Assembly (NCBI GenBank): GCA_030998225.1
Contig: JAPYXD010000746.1
Location: forward strand, 3,534,001-3,598,000
Length of the DNA stretch: 64,000 nucleotides
Direction: 5' to 3'
Source of the DNA: Diplolepis rosae
Taxonomy: Eukaryota; Arthropoda; Insecta; Hymenoptera; Diplolepididae
How positions within the stretch are numbered: position 1 is the stretch's first letter; every line of letters starts with the position of its first letter. The notes below the pieces were generated by a model. The model ran no database searches. It saw only the letters and a list, made by a program, of their open reading frames with translations, and was not told the origin of the DNA. Shown piece by piece: positions 1 through 11,024 of the stretch. Made by a program: the position numbers and the translations under genes.

Positions 1-821
1 ACACGTTCACCGAATTTGCCTTTCAATAAATCGATTGTGACGCGTGCTGTGTGGCTAGTGGCGCCCTTATGTTGACACCACATATCGTTGATGTCAAGTT
101 TATCCAATTCTGGCCACAAATAATCTTCCAACATAGCACGATAGCGCTCTCCATTGACGGTAACATGACGGTCGTTTTCATCCACGAAAAAATGCGGCCC
201 AGTCACACCTCCGGCATGAAAACCGCACCAAATAGTCACTTTTAGCGGATGCAACGGTGTCTCAAGAAGCACATTTAGGTTTGTTGCTGACCAATAACGC
301 ATATTTTGCTTAATAATGAAGCCATTGAGCCAGAAATGAGCTTCATCGCTGAAGATGATTTTTCGATGGAATTCCTCATTTTCTTCAAGCTTTGCTAGAG
401 CCCAATTGGAGAAGTTTCGGCGTTTCAAATGATCAAGTGGCTTCAGTTCTTGAGTCAATTTAATCTTGAAAGCATGTAGGCCGAGATCTTTTCGCATAAT
501 ACGCCACAGTGTCGATTCAGCGATGCCCAATTCTTGAGAACGACGTGGAATCGACTGATTTGGCTCATTTTGAATCGCTGCACTTACGGCTGCGATTATT
601 TCTTCGCTTCCAGCAGTACGACGACTTTTTGGCACCAGAACGTCCAATAGTGTAAATTTGGTCTCGAATTTATCCACTATAGCACCCACAGCCTGTCGTT
701 TGGGACAATTACTACGGCCACAAATTGGAGTAAGCGCTCTTAAAGTTGTGACCACCGACTCAGAATTTCGGTAGGAATTTTTAATAATCTCCAAAGGTTG
801 CTGGTTCTTGAACTTTACCAT
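1..821 (-). CDS. IS630-Tc1-mariner superfamily transposase, partial (C-terminus beyond window edge)
   Basis: An uninterrupted minus-strand frame runs from an ATG at 821 to the window edge, 273 codons with no stop. The N-terminal third is a helix-turn-helix DNA-binding region. Around residue 110 comes ESTLWRIMRKDLGLH, and the first catalytic Asp lies in IIFSDEAHFWLNG. In this family the second catalytic Asp sits in a DGAT-HTA motif. Here the matching stretch (near 58-75) reads QHKGATSHTA, so Lys replaces Asp. The frame is open but the copy is probably catalytically dead. The third acidic residue lies outside the window. Such proteins cut and paste their own element in the nucleus. The start was chosen as the first Met of a continuous family-like N-terminus. 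Confidence 0.85.
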   Translation of the reverse strand, partial: MVKFKNQQPLEIIKNSYRNSESVVTTLRALTPICGRSNCPKRQAVGAIVDKFETKFTLLDVLVPKSRRTAGSEEIIAAVSAAIQNEPNQSIPRRSQELGIAESTLWRIMRKDLGLHAFKIKLTQELKPLDHLKRRNFSNWALAKLEENEEFHRKIIFSDEAHFWLNGFIIKQNMRYWSATNLNVLLETPLHPLKVTIWCGFHAGGVTGPHFFVDENDRHVTVNGERYRAMLEDYLWPELDKLDINDMWCQHKGATSHTARVTIDLLKGKFGER

Positions 822-1224
822 GATGAAAATGTTGACTTTAACTAACGTTTTGACATTGACAGTTCATTAAAAAAGTTTAAGGGTGCGTTCATATTAAGGT
901 ACGAAATTATTATGTCCCTATTGGGAAACTCTTTATTAATATTTAAATATTAATATCAGCTGAATGCTTCTAAATAGTTTTTGTACAAGATTAATATGAA
1001 TAAAAAGGGGAAAATTTGATTTAAAATATTCAAGTAATATTAATATTTGAAGTCTGATCTCTTTTATTTATTTATGGCATTGAATAATATATTTAAAAAT
1101 TGTTTATATTAAATTCTTCGTATGTCACTGTGAATTTACAGGGAGCGATGGTACAGTTAGCGCCGCATGTGACGATTCGCAAACTAACTTAGGAATTCAA
1201 CTCAGGACACTAACGGGGTCAAGT
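822..1224. other. AT-rich sequence without a gene
   Basis: This stretch lies upstream of the transposase start and presumably includes the end of that element. I could not identify its terminal inverted repeat because the partner end is outside the window. No coding signal is seen on either strand. Confidence 0.4.
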
Positions 1225-1961
1225 TTCCATACCTCTGCCAAAGATATTATAAACCTAGATGCGGTGCAGGCCTAGTTCCCCGCGAAGATTATAGACGGCG
1301 CGTCCGGCGAAGATGTTCAGGTCCCCCCGTACACCTCGACGCGGCGATTTGACCAGTTGAAGTAGTTCGCCAACTTAACCTTAGGAGCGCCGTCTACAAC
1401 TCTCCCCGTACCCCTCAATCATCACGAATACCCAAAAGCATACATTTGCTTAAGCTGTATAAATTGGAAATGTTTGAAAAAGTTCAACGATATAGCGCAA
1501 GATATTATTTTGAACATTTGGGCGTATAATATGATGAGTTTGATTTTGAATTTTTTATTGATTTTAATATCAAAAGTTTAATGGTAGTCATTAAACGTTA
1601 ATTAATTAATTAATTAATTGTGATATTAAATTATAAGTAATTATTAAATATTATATTATAATTATATTATAATTAAATATAATTTAAGAATAAATTATTA
1701 AACTTTAATCAATAAATAAATACATTTAATAATTTATCATTAAATTTTAAATATAAATTTAAACTTTACTCAATCATTTTAATAAATGAGTATAAATAAT
1801 ATTTAAACATATATCCACATTAGACTCTCTTTGTACAAAGCTGAATTTCGTAATTATAAAAAAAAATTAAGTATAACATTTTTAAATATAGTCTCAATTT
1901 TATTTAAACTCCATAATATTTCAATTCAATTTTTATTATTATACACTATTTTCTTTAGGTA
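1225..1961 (+). repeat. Single-arm copy of the large palindromic repeat
   Basis: The first 200 bases are GC-rich and contain GATGCGGTGCAGGCCTAG. The rest is AT-rich. The block closely matches 27922-28560 and its mirror 27240-27820, so it is a dispersed copy of the core of the giant inverted repeat. It then continues like 28880-28980 and enters the same MITE at 1962. It is not coding: short frames here are AT-rich chance ORFs. Confidence 0.75.
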
Positions 1962-2025
1962 CACGGAGAAACTCTTTATATACTTTATTATTATACTAGT
2001 TTATTATATACTCTAAGACCTTTTC
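1962..2025. repeat. Left fragment of a CACGGAGAAA-type MITE (interrupted)
   Basis: The fragment starts CACGGAGAAACTCTTTATA directly after a TA, the same terminus as the MITEs at 26501, 28982 and 40311. The matching right half reappears at about 6484-6580. The Penelope-like element between the two pieces therefore inserted into this MITE, with some local sequence loss. Confidence 0.65.
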
Positions 2026-2327
2026 AAACCTGAACCCGTATCACCATTGACCCAGATTCCTCTTAACGTCCAAACAAAAGCACAATTAAAAATTCCAAGG
2101 ATTCGAAACTAATCGAATCCTCAAAACACAAAAAATACAACCAAATTTGGACCAAAATCACCACACCTGAACAGAACACTAGAAAACAAACCGTGAGAAA
2201 AACAAACAAAAAAGGAGGAAAGAAAAAAGAAGGCATCCTTCCAAAAACCCTTCCTTCTTTTTCTTTCTTTCGTCCTCTTTTGTTTTTATTACCCACCACC
2301 ATTTACATGAATAAAATTTAAACTTTT

Positions 2328-2366
2328 GCCGACGTTTCGGTGCTCCTCCAGCACCCTCTTCAGAGC
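2328..2366 (-). ncRNA. Hammerhead-ribozyme-like motif in the PLE arm
   Basis: On the minus strand the order is a 3-base stem I half (GCT), core CTGAAGA, one extra G, a six-base stem II closing on itself, GAAAC, then GTC and the other stem I half (GGC). This matches the C-U-G-A-N-G-A, stem II, G-A-A-A, N-U-H order of a type I hammerhead with a minimal helix III (AC/GT). Penelope-like elements are known to carry such ribozymes. The single extra G before stem II departs from the canonical core, so activity is unproven. Confidence 0.6.
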
Positions 2367-2591
2367 TGTAACACTACAAGAAAAAATTTTAATTATTTAA
2401 ATAAAATTGTCTGCTATCACCCTCCATGGGGACGCAGACCCTCCTCCACGGAACGCCAACAGGAAAATGAAAGAAGGCCCCGTGCATCCCTCCCTCCCAA
2501 GCACCTGAAAGACCCCAAGGGTCATTCAATAAATTTTAAATTGTTTCGCAGAATCTAGAAACCTCAAGGATATTTACTAGTAACATTGTCA

Positions 2592-3990
2592 TTAGAGATA
2601 ACTTATCATGCTGTCATAACATCCATTGTACTTAACCAAATCTGTTTTTAAATTTATAGAATATGTTCCCTCTCTTTTTATATACATTTCCATAAATTCT
2701 CTTTTTCCCTTATTACTTTCCGAGTGTAAAATTTCTACATAGTTCCAGTCAAAGTCATTATCAGCGTATTCCTTTCTATGATCAGACAAAACATTATGAT
2801 AATTACACTTTCTCCCAAGATTGTTTTTGTGTTCTTCTACTCTAGTATTAAGAAGTCTGCCCGTTTGTCCCACATAAGTCACTTTACACCTTTAACAAAT
2901 CAGTTTGTATATCACCCCACTTTTTTATAATCTATTCAAGATGTCTTTACCCAAAGTTATAAGTCCTTCCATCTTAAACGGTATTCTAAAAATTGTATGG
3001 ATTTGAAATTTTTTTAACATAGATAGAATTGTTTTTGAAATATTACCAAAATATGAAAGAACAATAGTGTTATTTTTATCAAAAATTTCACTCTGTGTAT
3101 CCCTGTCTACATTTCTACTCTTTCTACTTTTAATTTGTTGAATTCTAATTTTAGTATGTTTTTGAATCAAATCTTGTGGGTAGTGATTAAAAAATAAAAT
3201 CTTTCTAACAACTTCTAAATTTTCTGAATGGAATTATTTATGAGACAATCAAACAGCTCTGTCAACTAGATTTTTAATAATAGCAACTTTATTTTGAAAG
3301 GGATGATTTGAGATGAAATTTAACATTCTACCAGAATATGTACTCTTTCTGTACCAATTTGACACTATTTTACTATTATCAAGTTTAATTATTTCCAAGT
3401 CTAAAAAACTAATTCTATTGTTCCTTTCCATTTCATGGGTAAATTGAATTCTTGGGTGATAGTTATTGAAAGAATCTATAAGTTTTTGCAACTTATCCAA
3501 AGGTACACACAATAAAGTATCATCTACATATCTAAAATAAAAGGGCACAACAAACTCCAACCTCTCAAAGACAGTCTTTTCCAAATCTTCCATGACTATT
3601 TCAGCCAACATTGGAGAAATAACAGAACCTATTAGAGTACCAAACTTTTGTTTATAGAATTTACCATTAAATTTAAATTTAGTAGAATTCATAATGAAAT
3701 CTAATCCTTTGAGAAACTCTTTTTTATCTAATTTTGTATGTGATTTAACTTTTTATGCATCTATTTGAAACAGCTTTTTTGACTAAATCTAACGGAATGT
3801 TCGGAAACATTGCAAAAATAACATCCAAAGAAATCATTACTTGACCATCAGGTATCGTCTTTGTGACTATAATCTTTTGAAATTCCCAACTATTTTTAAC
3901 AGACTAGTTGTTCCGACTATTAATACACCTACTAAATTTTTAGAAGAAAATTTTAATATGATACTTTAAAATTCATTATCTTGGGAGAAA
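2592..3990 (-). pseudogene. PLE reverse transcriptase-GIY-YIG endonuclease, truncated and frame-broken
   Basis: Read on the minus strand, RT motif A (MISLDV) is near 3825. The frame breaks near 3740. The palm then continues with a G-IGSVISPMLAEI stretch and the catalytic motif FRYVDDT (3249-3692). A linker piece follows at 2925-3170. The C-terminal GIY-YIG nuclease at 2592-2882 contains YVGQTGRLLNTRVEEHK. The order RT, linker, GIY-YIG is diagnostic of Penelope-like elements. The RT N-terminus (fingers) is missing because the inverted copy starts at about 3980. At least two frame changes or stops make it non-functional. Confidence 0.85.
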
Positions 3991-5320
3991 GTGTAATTAT
4001 CATAATGTTTTGTCTGATCATAGAAAGGAATACGCTGATAATGACTTTGACTGGAACAATGTAGAGATTTTACACTCGGAAAGTAATAAGGGAAAAAGAG
4101 AATTTATGGAAATGTATATAAAAAGAGAGGGAACATATTCTATAAATTTATAAACAGATTTGGTTAAGTACAATGGATGTTATGACAGCATGATAAGTTA
4201 TCTCTAATGACAATGTTACTAGTGAATATCCTTGAGGTTTCTAGATTCTGCGAAACAATTTAAAATTTATTGAATGACCCTTGGGGTCTTTCAGGTGCTT
4301 GGGAGGGAGGGATGCACGGGGTCTTCTTTCAGTTTCCTGTTGGCATTCCGTGGAGGAGGGTCTGCGTCCCCATGGAGGGTGATAGGAGACAATTTTATTT
4401 AAATAATTAAAATTTTTTTCTTGTAGTGTTACAGCTCTGAAGAGCAGGGTTGCGAAGGTAAAATACCTAACGTAATTTACATGGTTTTCTACACGTAATT
4501 TACGTATATGCTAAACTTGAAGTTTTGGCGGGTGCGCAAGCTAAACTAATTTTTGTTTATAATTTAAACATAAGTAAGAGTGGTAGTCCAATGCACGAAA
4601 ATTACTTTTTTCCAGGAAAAGATGCATTGCCATTGAAAATGATTTGCTAGCAGATAAGCAGATGCATATTGACAAAAGGCAAGATAGCACTTGCACTTTA
4701 AGTATGAGTCTTGTGCTTAATAAAAGCAATATTTCTTCAGAAGGAATAGTGCTGTTAAACAATATCGCTAAAGTAAGTCTTGTGCTTAATGCTTATATGA
4801 AATAAAATTTCAATATCATGTCAATTAAAAAGAATTTACCGTGGCTAAAATTATTTAATAGTAAAGATGGTTCACAAAAGAAATGACAAATGTTCTCAAT
4901 TTTGCACAAATTATAATATAACTATTAAATTTAGTTAGTCTTTTTAGTACTTTTTTTCAATGAACAATTTTTTTCTTTAGTTAGAAATCGAATGATATGG
5001 ACTTTATAAAACTATTTTTCTAAATCTCAAGACTCAACAACTGACATGTCAAAAAATTAAGCTTATAAATAAAATAAAATTTGAGTTTGAATTATTGAAT
5101 ATGAAATTATTAAATGTTATTAATTTATTTCAAATTAATTAGTTGAGTTTGAAATTTTTGCCACTGCCTACATTATCGGAGAATCACTAGTCGCGTATCA
5201 GATAGGATACGTTGCCAAACGGTGTCCTCGTAGACAATTTCAAATTCTTATATCGCAAATAAATGCAAATTAAATTCAAATTTAAAGAATATGTAATCTT
5301 TCTGTGGAAAAAAGATGCCT

Positions 5321-5401
5321 TCGACTGCGCTGGGATTCGAGCCCAGGTCTAGCAGTCAATCAGCAATCTAAATACCTGGGCTCGAATCCCAGCGCAGTCG
5401 A
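5321..5401. repeat. Perfect 28-bp hairpin with tRNA B-box-like arms
   Basis: Bases 5321-5348 are exactly complementary to 5374-5401, with a 25-base loop. Each arm contains a GGNTCGANCC-like core (GGGATTCGAGCC / GGCTCGAATCCC) resembling a pol III B box. Single-arm relatives of the same sequence occur near 11530, 17425 and 36525. Confidence 0.7.
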
Positions 5402-5819
5402 AAGCGTTGTTATTAAAGTTATCAATATTATTTTATTTTGCTGTAAATAAAGGATCACTGAAAAGCTTATAAGCTTTACTTTACGATTTTTAAAAGGATT
5501 ATCTATTTCTGTAACATCCTCTTGAGATGGATGATTGTTATTCCCAGAATTGTATATTTTCGTTGATTTCACTTTACAGACGTTTCTTAACATAAATAAA
5601 ACAATAATTTAGTATAAGTATAAAGCAAAGTGATCACAGCATTAACATACATTATGAAGTCTGTATATTACTATAAAATTTATTGAAAAGAAATTTACGT
5701 TATCCTGAATATAACATATTACAGTAGTTCGGTAAATATTTATAACTTCTCTAGGTTTTCTATTAAAATTATTGATATTCCAGTGATTAGCAAAAGATAA
5801 TAAACAATTATTTATTTAC

Positions 5820-5983
5820 CTGTGACCTAAAAGCCGATCGTAAGCACTGCTTTTTAAAACTTTGTCTCACTGTAAACATTTTGCCACAATTTTATCAGTT
5901 TCTTTTAAACACTTGAAATTCAATTCCGACCATGGAATTTTATTTGCGCATTTCATTATTTTTCCTCCTTCAGATTTGCTCAT
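5820..5983 (-). pseudogene. Possible BED zinc-finger first exon of a hAT transposase, with a stop
   Basis: On the minus strand an ATG at 5983 opens a frame with a W, then an AKCLQ-stop-DKVLK stretch and YDRLLGH, ending at a consensus donor (CAG/GTAAAT) at 5820. The spacing resembles a BED finger in which the second zinc-binding position is now a TGA (5867-5869). A possible next exon lies at about 5400-5588 (-). The call rests on pattern only and the rest of a transposase is absent. Confidence 0.4.
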
Positions 5984-6483
5984 TTTATATTTTGATTTTA
6001 ATTTCGACACTTGCCGAATTAAGAAAAATGCAAATTTAAATTTTAACTATAATCAGCTATAATTAATTGCATAAACAAACACAACAAGAGAGATTATACA
6101 TACTCTTTTGAGGTTCGCTACCTTGAATACGTAATTAACTACAGTTTTCGACGTAAATTACGTATATTACGTATAATACGTAATTTACATGGAAAGCCTC
6201 GAGTTACGCGTAATTTTGCAACCCTGATCAGGGTGCTGGAAGAGCACTGAAACGTCGGCAAAAATTTAAATTTTATTCATGTAAATGGTGGTGGGTAATA
6301 AAAACAAAAGAGGACGAAAGAAAGAAAAAGAAGGAAGGGGTTTTGGAAGATTGCCTTCTTTTTTCTTTCCTCCTTTTTTGTTTGTTTTTCTCACGGTTGG
6401 TTTTCTAGTGTTCTGTCCATGTGTGGTGATTTTGGTCCAAATTTGGTTGTGTTTTTTGTTCAGAATAGCTTCATATCCTTCCT

Positions 6484-6815
6484 CTAAAGGTTAGTATTTT
6501 TTTTGACGAAAGGTCTCAGAGTAATACGTTTTTTACTAAATTGAAAAATACTTTGGTAAAAATTGATATAAAAAGTTTTTTCGTTGTTGTATTGGCCTTT
6601 GGTCTTAAAAACTGGTTTATTGTTGGAAAAGATTGACTTTCTGGTCGAAAACGTCGATAACGTTTGGGTAAAGCAGAGCCAAATCTTCTTTTCAAAGACT
6701 TTTAAGGTTAGGAATGTCAAAGTTGACAGCTTGACAACATAATGTAAACAAAAGTTATGGTATAATGAATAATTACGAATTTCAATCACGAATAAAAAAT
6801 AATTTCTAAGTAAGT
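6484..6815 (+). repeat. MITE remnant joined to a copy of the palindrome's outer-arm repeat
   Basis: 6484-6600 matches the right half of the MITE at 28982-29263. 6600-6657 matches 29290-29355, and 6658-6815 matches 16867-17034. It ends in AAGT, the target of the retrovirus that follows. The repeat resumes at 11025. Confidence 0.65.
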
Positions 6816-7038
6816 TGTTACCAGGCCAGATGATGACCTCCTTCCCCCAGGTTTAGTTACCCATATATGTAGAGGTTGATGACCTCCCCCTCCTAGGTTT
6901 AGCCTTCTATATATGTAGAGGTTCAGGCAGGCCTCGTCAGTTCTTCTCTAAAATCTCTCACGAATAAAAACATACAAATTGACATCAGTTTGATGTCACT
7001 ACCTTTAAAAATTAGAAAGTTTAGTTTTCACTATAACA
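6816..7038 (+). repeat. 5' LTR of the endogenous retrovirus
   Basis: It begins TGTTACC and ends ATAACA. Inside, a unit of about 47 bases is duplicated, each copy ending in a TATATATGTAGAGG-type block that could hold the TATA region. AATAAA occurs near its end. It matches 10802-11024 except for about four bases. The sequence just downstream, TTTTGGTGATCCTGCC, is the likely primer-binding region, but I could not assign the tRNA. Confidence 0.88.
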
Positions 7039-7244
7039 TTTTGGTGATCCTGCCACGATCCGCTTAAGTTCTCGGCTTTTAATTTCTACGGAAATCCACA
7101 TAGAACGCGGACCTGTGCGAGACTTGGAATCCACGGACCCAAGAAGCTATAGAAACTTTACGAAGTTTTAAAAATAAGATAACTCCAGACTTCACTACGG
7201 TAAGCCCGAAAACAGGAATAAGTAGCTGATAATAAAAATTAGTT

Positions 7245-9540
7245 GGTACCTTAAACCAGAACTAGAATACCTTGGACACATAATAACCAAAGAATGAGTC
7301 AAACCCAACCCTGAAAAAATAAACTGCATAAAAGAATTCAGACCATTGAAAACTGTAAAAGATGTGCAATCATTTCTAGGACTTGCAGGTTACTATAGGA
7401 AATCCATCAAGAATTTCTCTACTATAGCGAGACCCTTAACAAAGCTAACTCAGAAAGAGACAATATTCGATTGGACCCCAGACTGCGAAAAAGCATTTTA
7501 CGATTTGAAGAACGCATTGGTAACCGCACCAGTTTTAAAATTCCCTGATTTTTCCAAACAATTTATACTGACTACGGATGCATCCAACTGTGGAATAGGA
7601 GCAGTATTGAGCCAAGGCGGGCACCCTTGTCTTTTTATATCAAGAACATTGAACAAAGCCGAAGAAAAATACACCACCTCTGAAAAAGAACTTTTAGCGA
7701 TTGTATGGGCTATGAAACGCCTCAGACAATATCTTCTCGGAAAGAAATTCAAACAGACCACCGTGCTTCAGTTTGGCTACACAATGTGAAAGACCCTAGC
7801 TCAAGACTTTTACGATGGAGACTTCGTATGGAAGAATACGAATACGAAATAGAATATGTAAAAGGAAAAGAAAATAAAGTAGCGGATTGTCTATCCAGAC
7901 TTTTTCCCATCACTAAGGACACATTACAAGAAGCAATGGAAAAAACCGGAATTAGTACTGAAGAAGAAGAACCAAGCTTGGAAGACCAGTCACCGGAAAT
8001 AGAAACATTCGACACGCCGCGAATAACAAAAGACGAAATTTTAAATGAAAAAATCAAATTAACCGCGAGGCGAATGAGAGAACCATCAGAAAATGAAACC
8101 ACAGAAACGGAAGAAGAAATCACGGAAAGACCAGGAGACAATACTAATTTATATACGGATTTTATAAATTGGAAACTACAACCAGTCAAAGGCAAAATTA
8201 AAACAAAGCCTCACGCTATCGGCAAACTTTGGAAAGAAGTAACTAAGGATGAAATGCCTATGTACAACGAAGAAGATTGGCTGTATAAATTAAGTTGGTT
8301 TATCGAAGAATTCGTTAACAGAAAACTCTCAATTGTTAGATTATCCTTTGGAGATCCTCTATTTACATTTCTGGAGCGAGAAGTAATTCAAGAAATAATG
8401 GAATTCCTATCAAACTATTATCCAGATAAGAATTTCCACATTTGTTTCTCTACAACCCGAGAATTAACTAAGGAAGAACGAAAACAAATTATTAAAGAAG
8501 CTCATAGGGATCACACTGGAGAACAAAATACTATCGAAAAAGCCAAGAGAATCGGAATTTGGACCAACATGGACCAAGACATTAAGGACTATGTCAAAAA
8601 ATGCCCTATATGCCAACTAAAAAAGACCACGCGAATTAAGAATCAATCAGAAAGTATAATACCCGACATACCACTCAATCCAAATGATAAAATAGCACTG
8701 GATATTTTTGGACCATTACCCACTACACCTAGAGGTAACAAATACATACTTAGTATTCAGGATAGATTGACCAGATACACCACTTTAATACCGTTAGAAA
8801 GTGAAACCTCAACAGCAATAGTAGAAGCTCTGATAGAACAATATATTTACATTTAGGGATCCCCTAAAACTATTCTCACTGATCAAGGGTCTAACTTTCT
8901 ATCTGAGTTAATGGATCAATTTGAGAAAGCTTTGAAAATCAAACATATTAAAACTACAGCATTCCATCCACAATCCAACGGAAACATTGAAAGAATGCAC
9001 TCAACCCTGAATAATCTGATCAAAACTAGCATGGCAGAAAATCAGAATAACTGGGACGAAAATCTAAAATATGCAACATTCGCAATAAATTCAACAGTAA
9101 ATCAAACCACGGGATTCACACCCTTTGAACTCACGTTTGGAAGATTACCAAATATACCATCTGAAATTGAAAACTCACCCAATTTAACCCATCAAGATCT
9201 GATTAGAAAATGAAGGAAAAAACACGAGGAAAACATCAGAAAAGCTAAAGAAAGAATCCAAGTGGAATTAGAAAAAACTAAGAAAAGATTGGATGAAGGA
9301 ATAACAAGAACGCATCCTTTATACAAGCTAGGGAACCTAGTTAAAATCTTAAATAACACCAAACAAAACAAATTAGAACAATCCTGGAAAGGTCCTTACG
9401 AAATTATAGATTACCTAGATAATAATAATCTACGCATTAGGAATAAAGATAAAATACTGAGAGTACACATAGATCAGTGTATGTCTTATTTTTCAAATGA
9501 GGGCCCTAGTACTTCTAATAGCGGCGATAGCCAACTGTAA
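7245..9540 (+). pseudogene. Retroviral pol remnant: RT end, RNase H, integrase
   Basis: The remnant starts in the distal RT (LGHIITKE, then a TGA at a usual Gly position) and continues with FLGLAGYY. RNase H follows with LTTDASNCGIG and SEKELLAIVWA. A frameshift falls near 7760-7790. The integrase zinc region has H-H-CPICQ (near 8500-8620), and the catalytic core has LDIFGP, TDQGSNF and an NIERMH stretch. In-frame stops are at 8854-8856 and 9211-9213. The C-terminal part at 9262-9540 holds a WKGPYEI motif. The catalytic palm of RT, protease and gag are missing, so no autonomous function is possible. Confidence 0.87.
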
Positions 9541-10719
9541 AGCCAACTACACCTTACAACCACTAACCAGCAATTTATTTATCGAAGACATAGACATGGC
9601 CATCAACGCTATCAACGACGGTAAACATGGAATCATCCATCCTCAAATATTAACACCTGCTATGTTAAAAACAACTATTAAGGAATTTGAAGAAAAACAC
9701 AGAACAAGATACCATTTTGATGCAGACGAAACCAGCTATCAGCATATAATCGGGATAAGTCAACTATCAGTTGCCATCCTGAAAGGACTATTCACCTATA
9801 TACTCAAAATTCCCATTATAGAACAGGAAGAGGGTACCATCAAACATATTATACCTATCCCTTATCCTATCCAAAACCTATATTTTGCAGTAATTCCCGA
9901 CCATGACTATTTAATAAAATTTAGAGACTCATATGTAATTGCTGACAAGGAAACAATAAATAAATGTACGACGATAAGCAAATATAAAATTTGCGAAAGA
10001 AACCAACCAAACCTTAGGTTGACTGACAGTGAAACATGCAAAGCTACGATATTCAAGCGATACTCAGAGAACAAATGTAAAACTTCACCTTTTGCTTTAC
10101 ACAAAGAAACCTTCATACCCATACTAAACGGATACATAATAGTACTAATGAACGAGGTAGATTAGATATTAGCTGCGAAACAGGAATAGAACACCTAAAG
10201 ATTAAACAACCCTCACTACTGACGGGCTCAAATTGTAAAATCTATAATGGAATGGACGCACTGTACCTTAGCCAAAAACTAAAGGGACAATTTTACAACG
10301 AATTCAATGTGACCTATAGCATTAGTTACTCTAACGACGATCTAAAAACCTTAGAAAGTAAATTAATACGTCTCCCTAAAATTATAGATAACAATAAATT
10401 ACGACAAGCCAAATTAAGCCTAGACGATGCAGAAAATATGTTAAAATCAATAGCCACTAACAGAAGACTAAGAACATGGAGAGAGACAATTATGGATTGG
10501 ATAAGCTACTTAGGTTACGCAGCGCTAGGATTAGGATCAGCCTATGTTCTGTACAGATTAGGAATACTCGAATTCATACAAAAGTGTATGCCCAAAAAAC
10601 TCTGTATATTCTGTGTAAAAACAAAGGTAACAACGCCGACGAACGTTGTTACGTACAATTCTAGCTTGCAACCCTTGGTAACCACCGAAATACCAAAAGT
10701 AAGGAGGGTAAGAGTTTAG
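9497..10719 (+). pseudogene. Retroviral env-like gene, frameshifted and short
   Basis: The start overlaps the end of pol by 44 bases, as is usual for env in this group. The first 16 residues look like a signal peptide. A GIIHP motif and a hydrophobic LKGLFTYILKIPI stretch follow. A frameshift near 10140 moves the frame, after which CETG and NCKIYN fit the cysteine-containing part. A single membrane span lies at about 10497-10570 (SYLGYAALGLG), followed by a cytoplasmic tail with KCMPKKLC. About 400 codons is short for the family, and the outer subunit seems reduced. It is not functional as it stands. Confidence 0.75.
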
Positions 10720-10790
10720 TAAATTAAGAGACTAATTCATGTCTAAAACAGACGGGTAAAATCTAGAAATTAAAGGGTTAATTTATGTCT

Positions 10791-10801
10791 AAAAAGGGGG
10801 G
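10791..10801 (+). promoter_or_regulatory. Polypurine tract of the endogenous retrovirus
   Basis: AAAAAGGGGGG directly abuts the 3' LTR, the position needed for priming of plus-strand DNA. A diverged second copy of the segment leading into it lies about 60 bases upstream (near 10724-10757), so the tract region appears duplicated. Confidence 0.65.
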
Positions 10802-11024
10802 TGTTACCAGGCCAGATGATGACCTCCTTCCCCCAGGTTTAGTTACCCATATATGTAGAGGTTGATGACCTCCCCCTCCTAGGTTTAGCTGTCTATATAT
10901 GTAGAGGTTCAGGCAGGCCTCGGCAGTTCTTCTCTAAAATCTCTCACGAATAAAAACATACAAAGTGACATCAGTTTGATGTCACTACCTTTAAAAATTA
11001 GAAAGTTTAGTTTTCACTATAACA
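10802..11024 (+). repeat. 3' LTR of the endogenous retrovirus
   Basis: It has the same length and ends as the 5' LTR, with about four differences. It is followed by the target duplication AAGT at 11025-11028. Confidence 0.88.

Larger units (their letters stand above)
4445..6226 (-). mobile_element. hAT-like non-autonomous DNA transposon inside the PLE arm
   Basis: The ends are CAGGGTTGC and its exact reverse complement GCAACCCTG, followed inward by repeated TACGTAATTTACG-like motifs typical of subterminal transposase sites. It splits the PLE arm at the hammerhead core. The uninterrupted arm is at 2328-2366. The left flank is CTGAAGAG and the right flank reads ATCAG before the arm resumes, so the expected 8-bp target duplication is not cleanly preserved. 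CAGGG-type termini and a possible BED-finger exon favour the hAT superfamily. Confidence 0.65.
2030..6470 (-). mobile_element. Penelope-like retroelement (PLE) with inverted terminal arms, 5'-truncated
   Basis: A minus-strand RT plus GIY-YIG body (2592-3990) is flanked by an inverted copy of its own 3' region. Bases 2050-2822 reappear in reverse complement at 3980-4444 and 6227-6460. Penelope-like elements are known for RT fused to a GIY-YIG endonuclease and for tandem or inverted partial copies used as pseudo-LTRs. A hAT-like element at 4445-6226 splits the right arm. Both arms carry a hammerhead-like motif. No clear target duplication was found. The copy is dead because of truncation and frame breaks. 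Confidence 0.85.
6816..11024 (+). mobile_element. Defective insect endogenous retrovirus (Ty3/gypsy, errantivirus-like)
   Basis: Two 223-bp LTRs starting TG and ending CA flank an interior with integrase and an env-like frame. The 4-bp target AAGT is duplicated exactly at 6812-6815 and 11025-11028. A related unoccupied site is at 17034-17037. The LTRs differ at about four positions by eye. Gag, protease and the RT palm are absent: only about 200 bases separate the 5' LTR from the end of the RT region. Env downstream of pol is the hallmark of insect retrovirus-like gypsy elements. Several stops and frameshifts make this copy inactive. Confidence 0.88.

Noticed and set aside
51..245. 64-codon plus-strand frame at the left edge
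   Set aside because: Antisense to the transposase, whose minus-strand frame is open over 273 codons.
2063..2302. Frame starting MVVGNKNKRGRKK, mirrored at 6285-6494
   Set aside because: The two are inverted copies of the PLE arm. The peptides are low complexity and diverge at the C-terminus, so similarity reflects DNA duplication, not coding.
5321..5401. A tRNA gene, because of B-box-like GGCTCGAATCCC
   Set aside because: No A box, acceptor stem or anticodon arm. It is a perfect inverted repeat of one B-box-like segment.
7749..8195. 148-codon minus-strand frame
   Set aside because: Shadow of the retroviral pol remnant on the plus strand.
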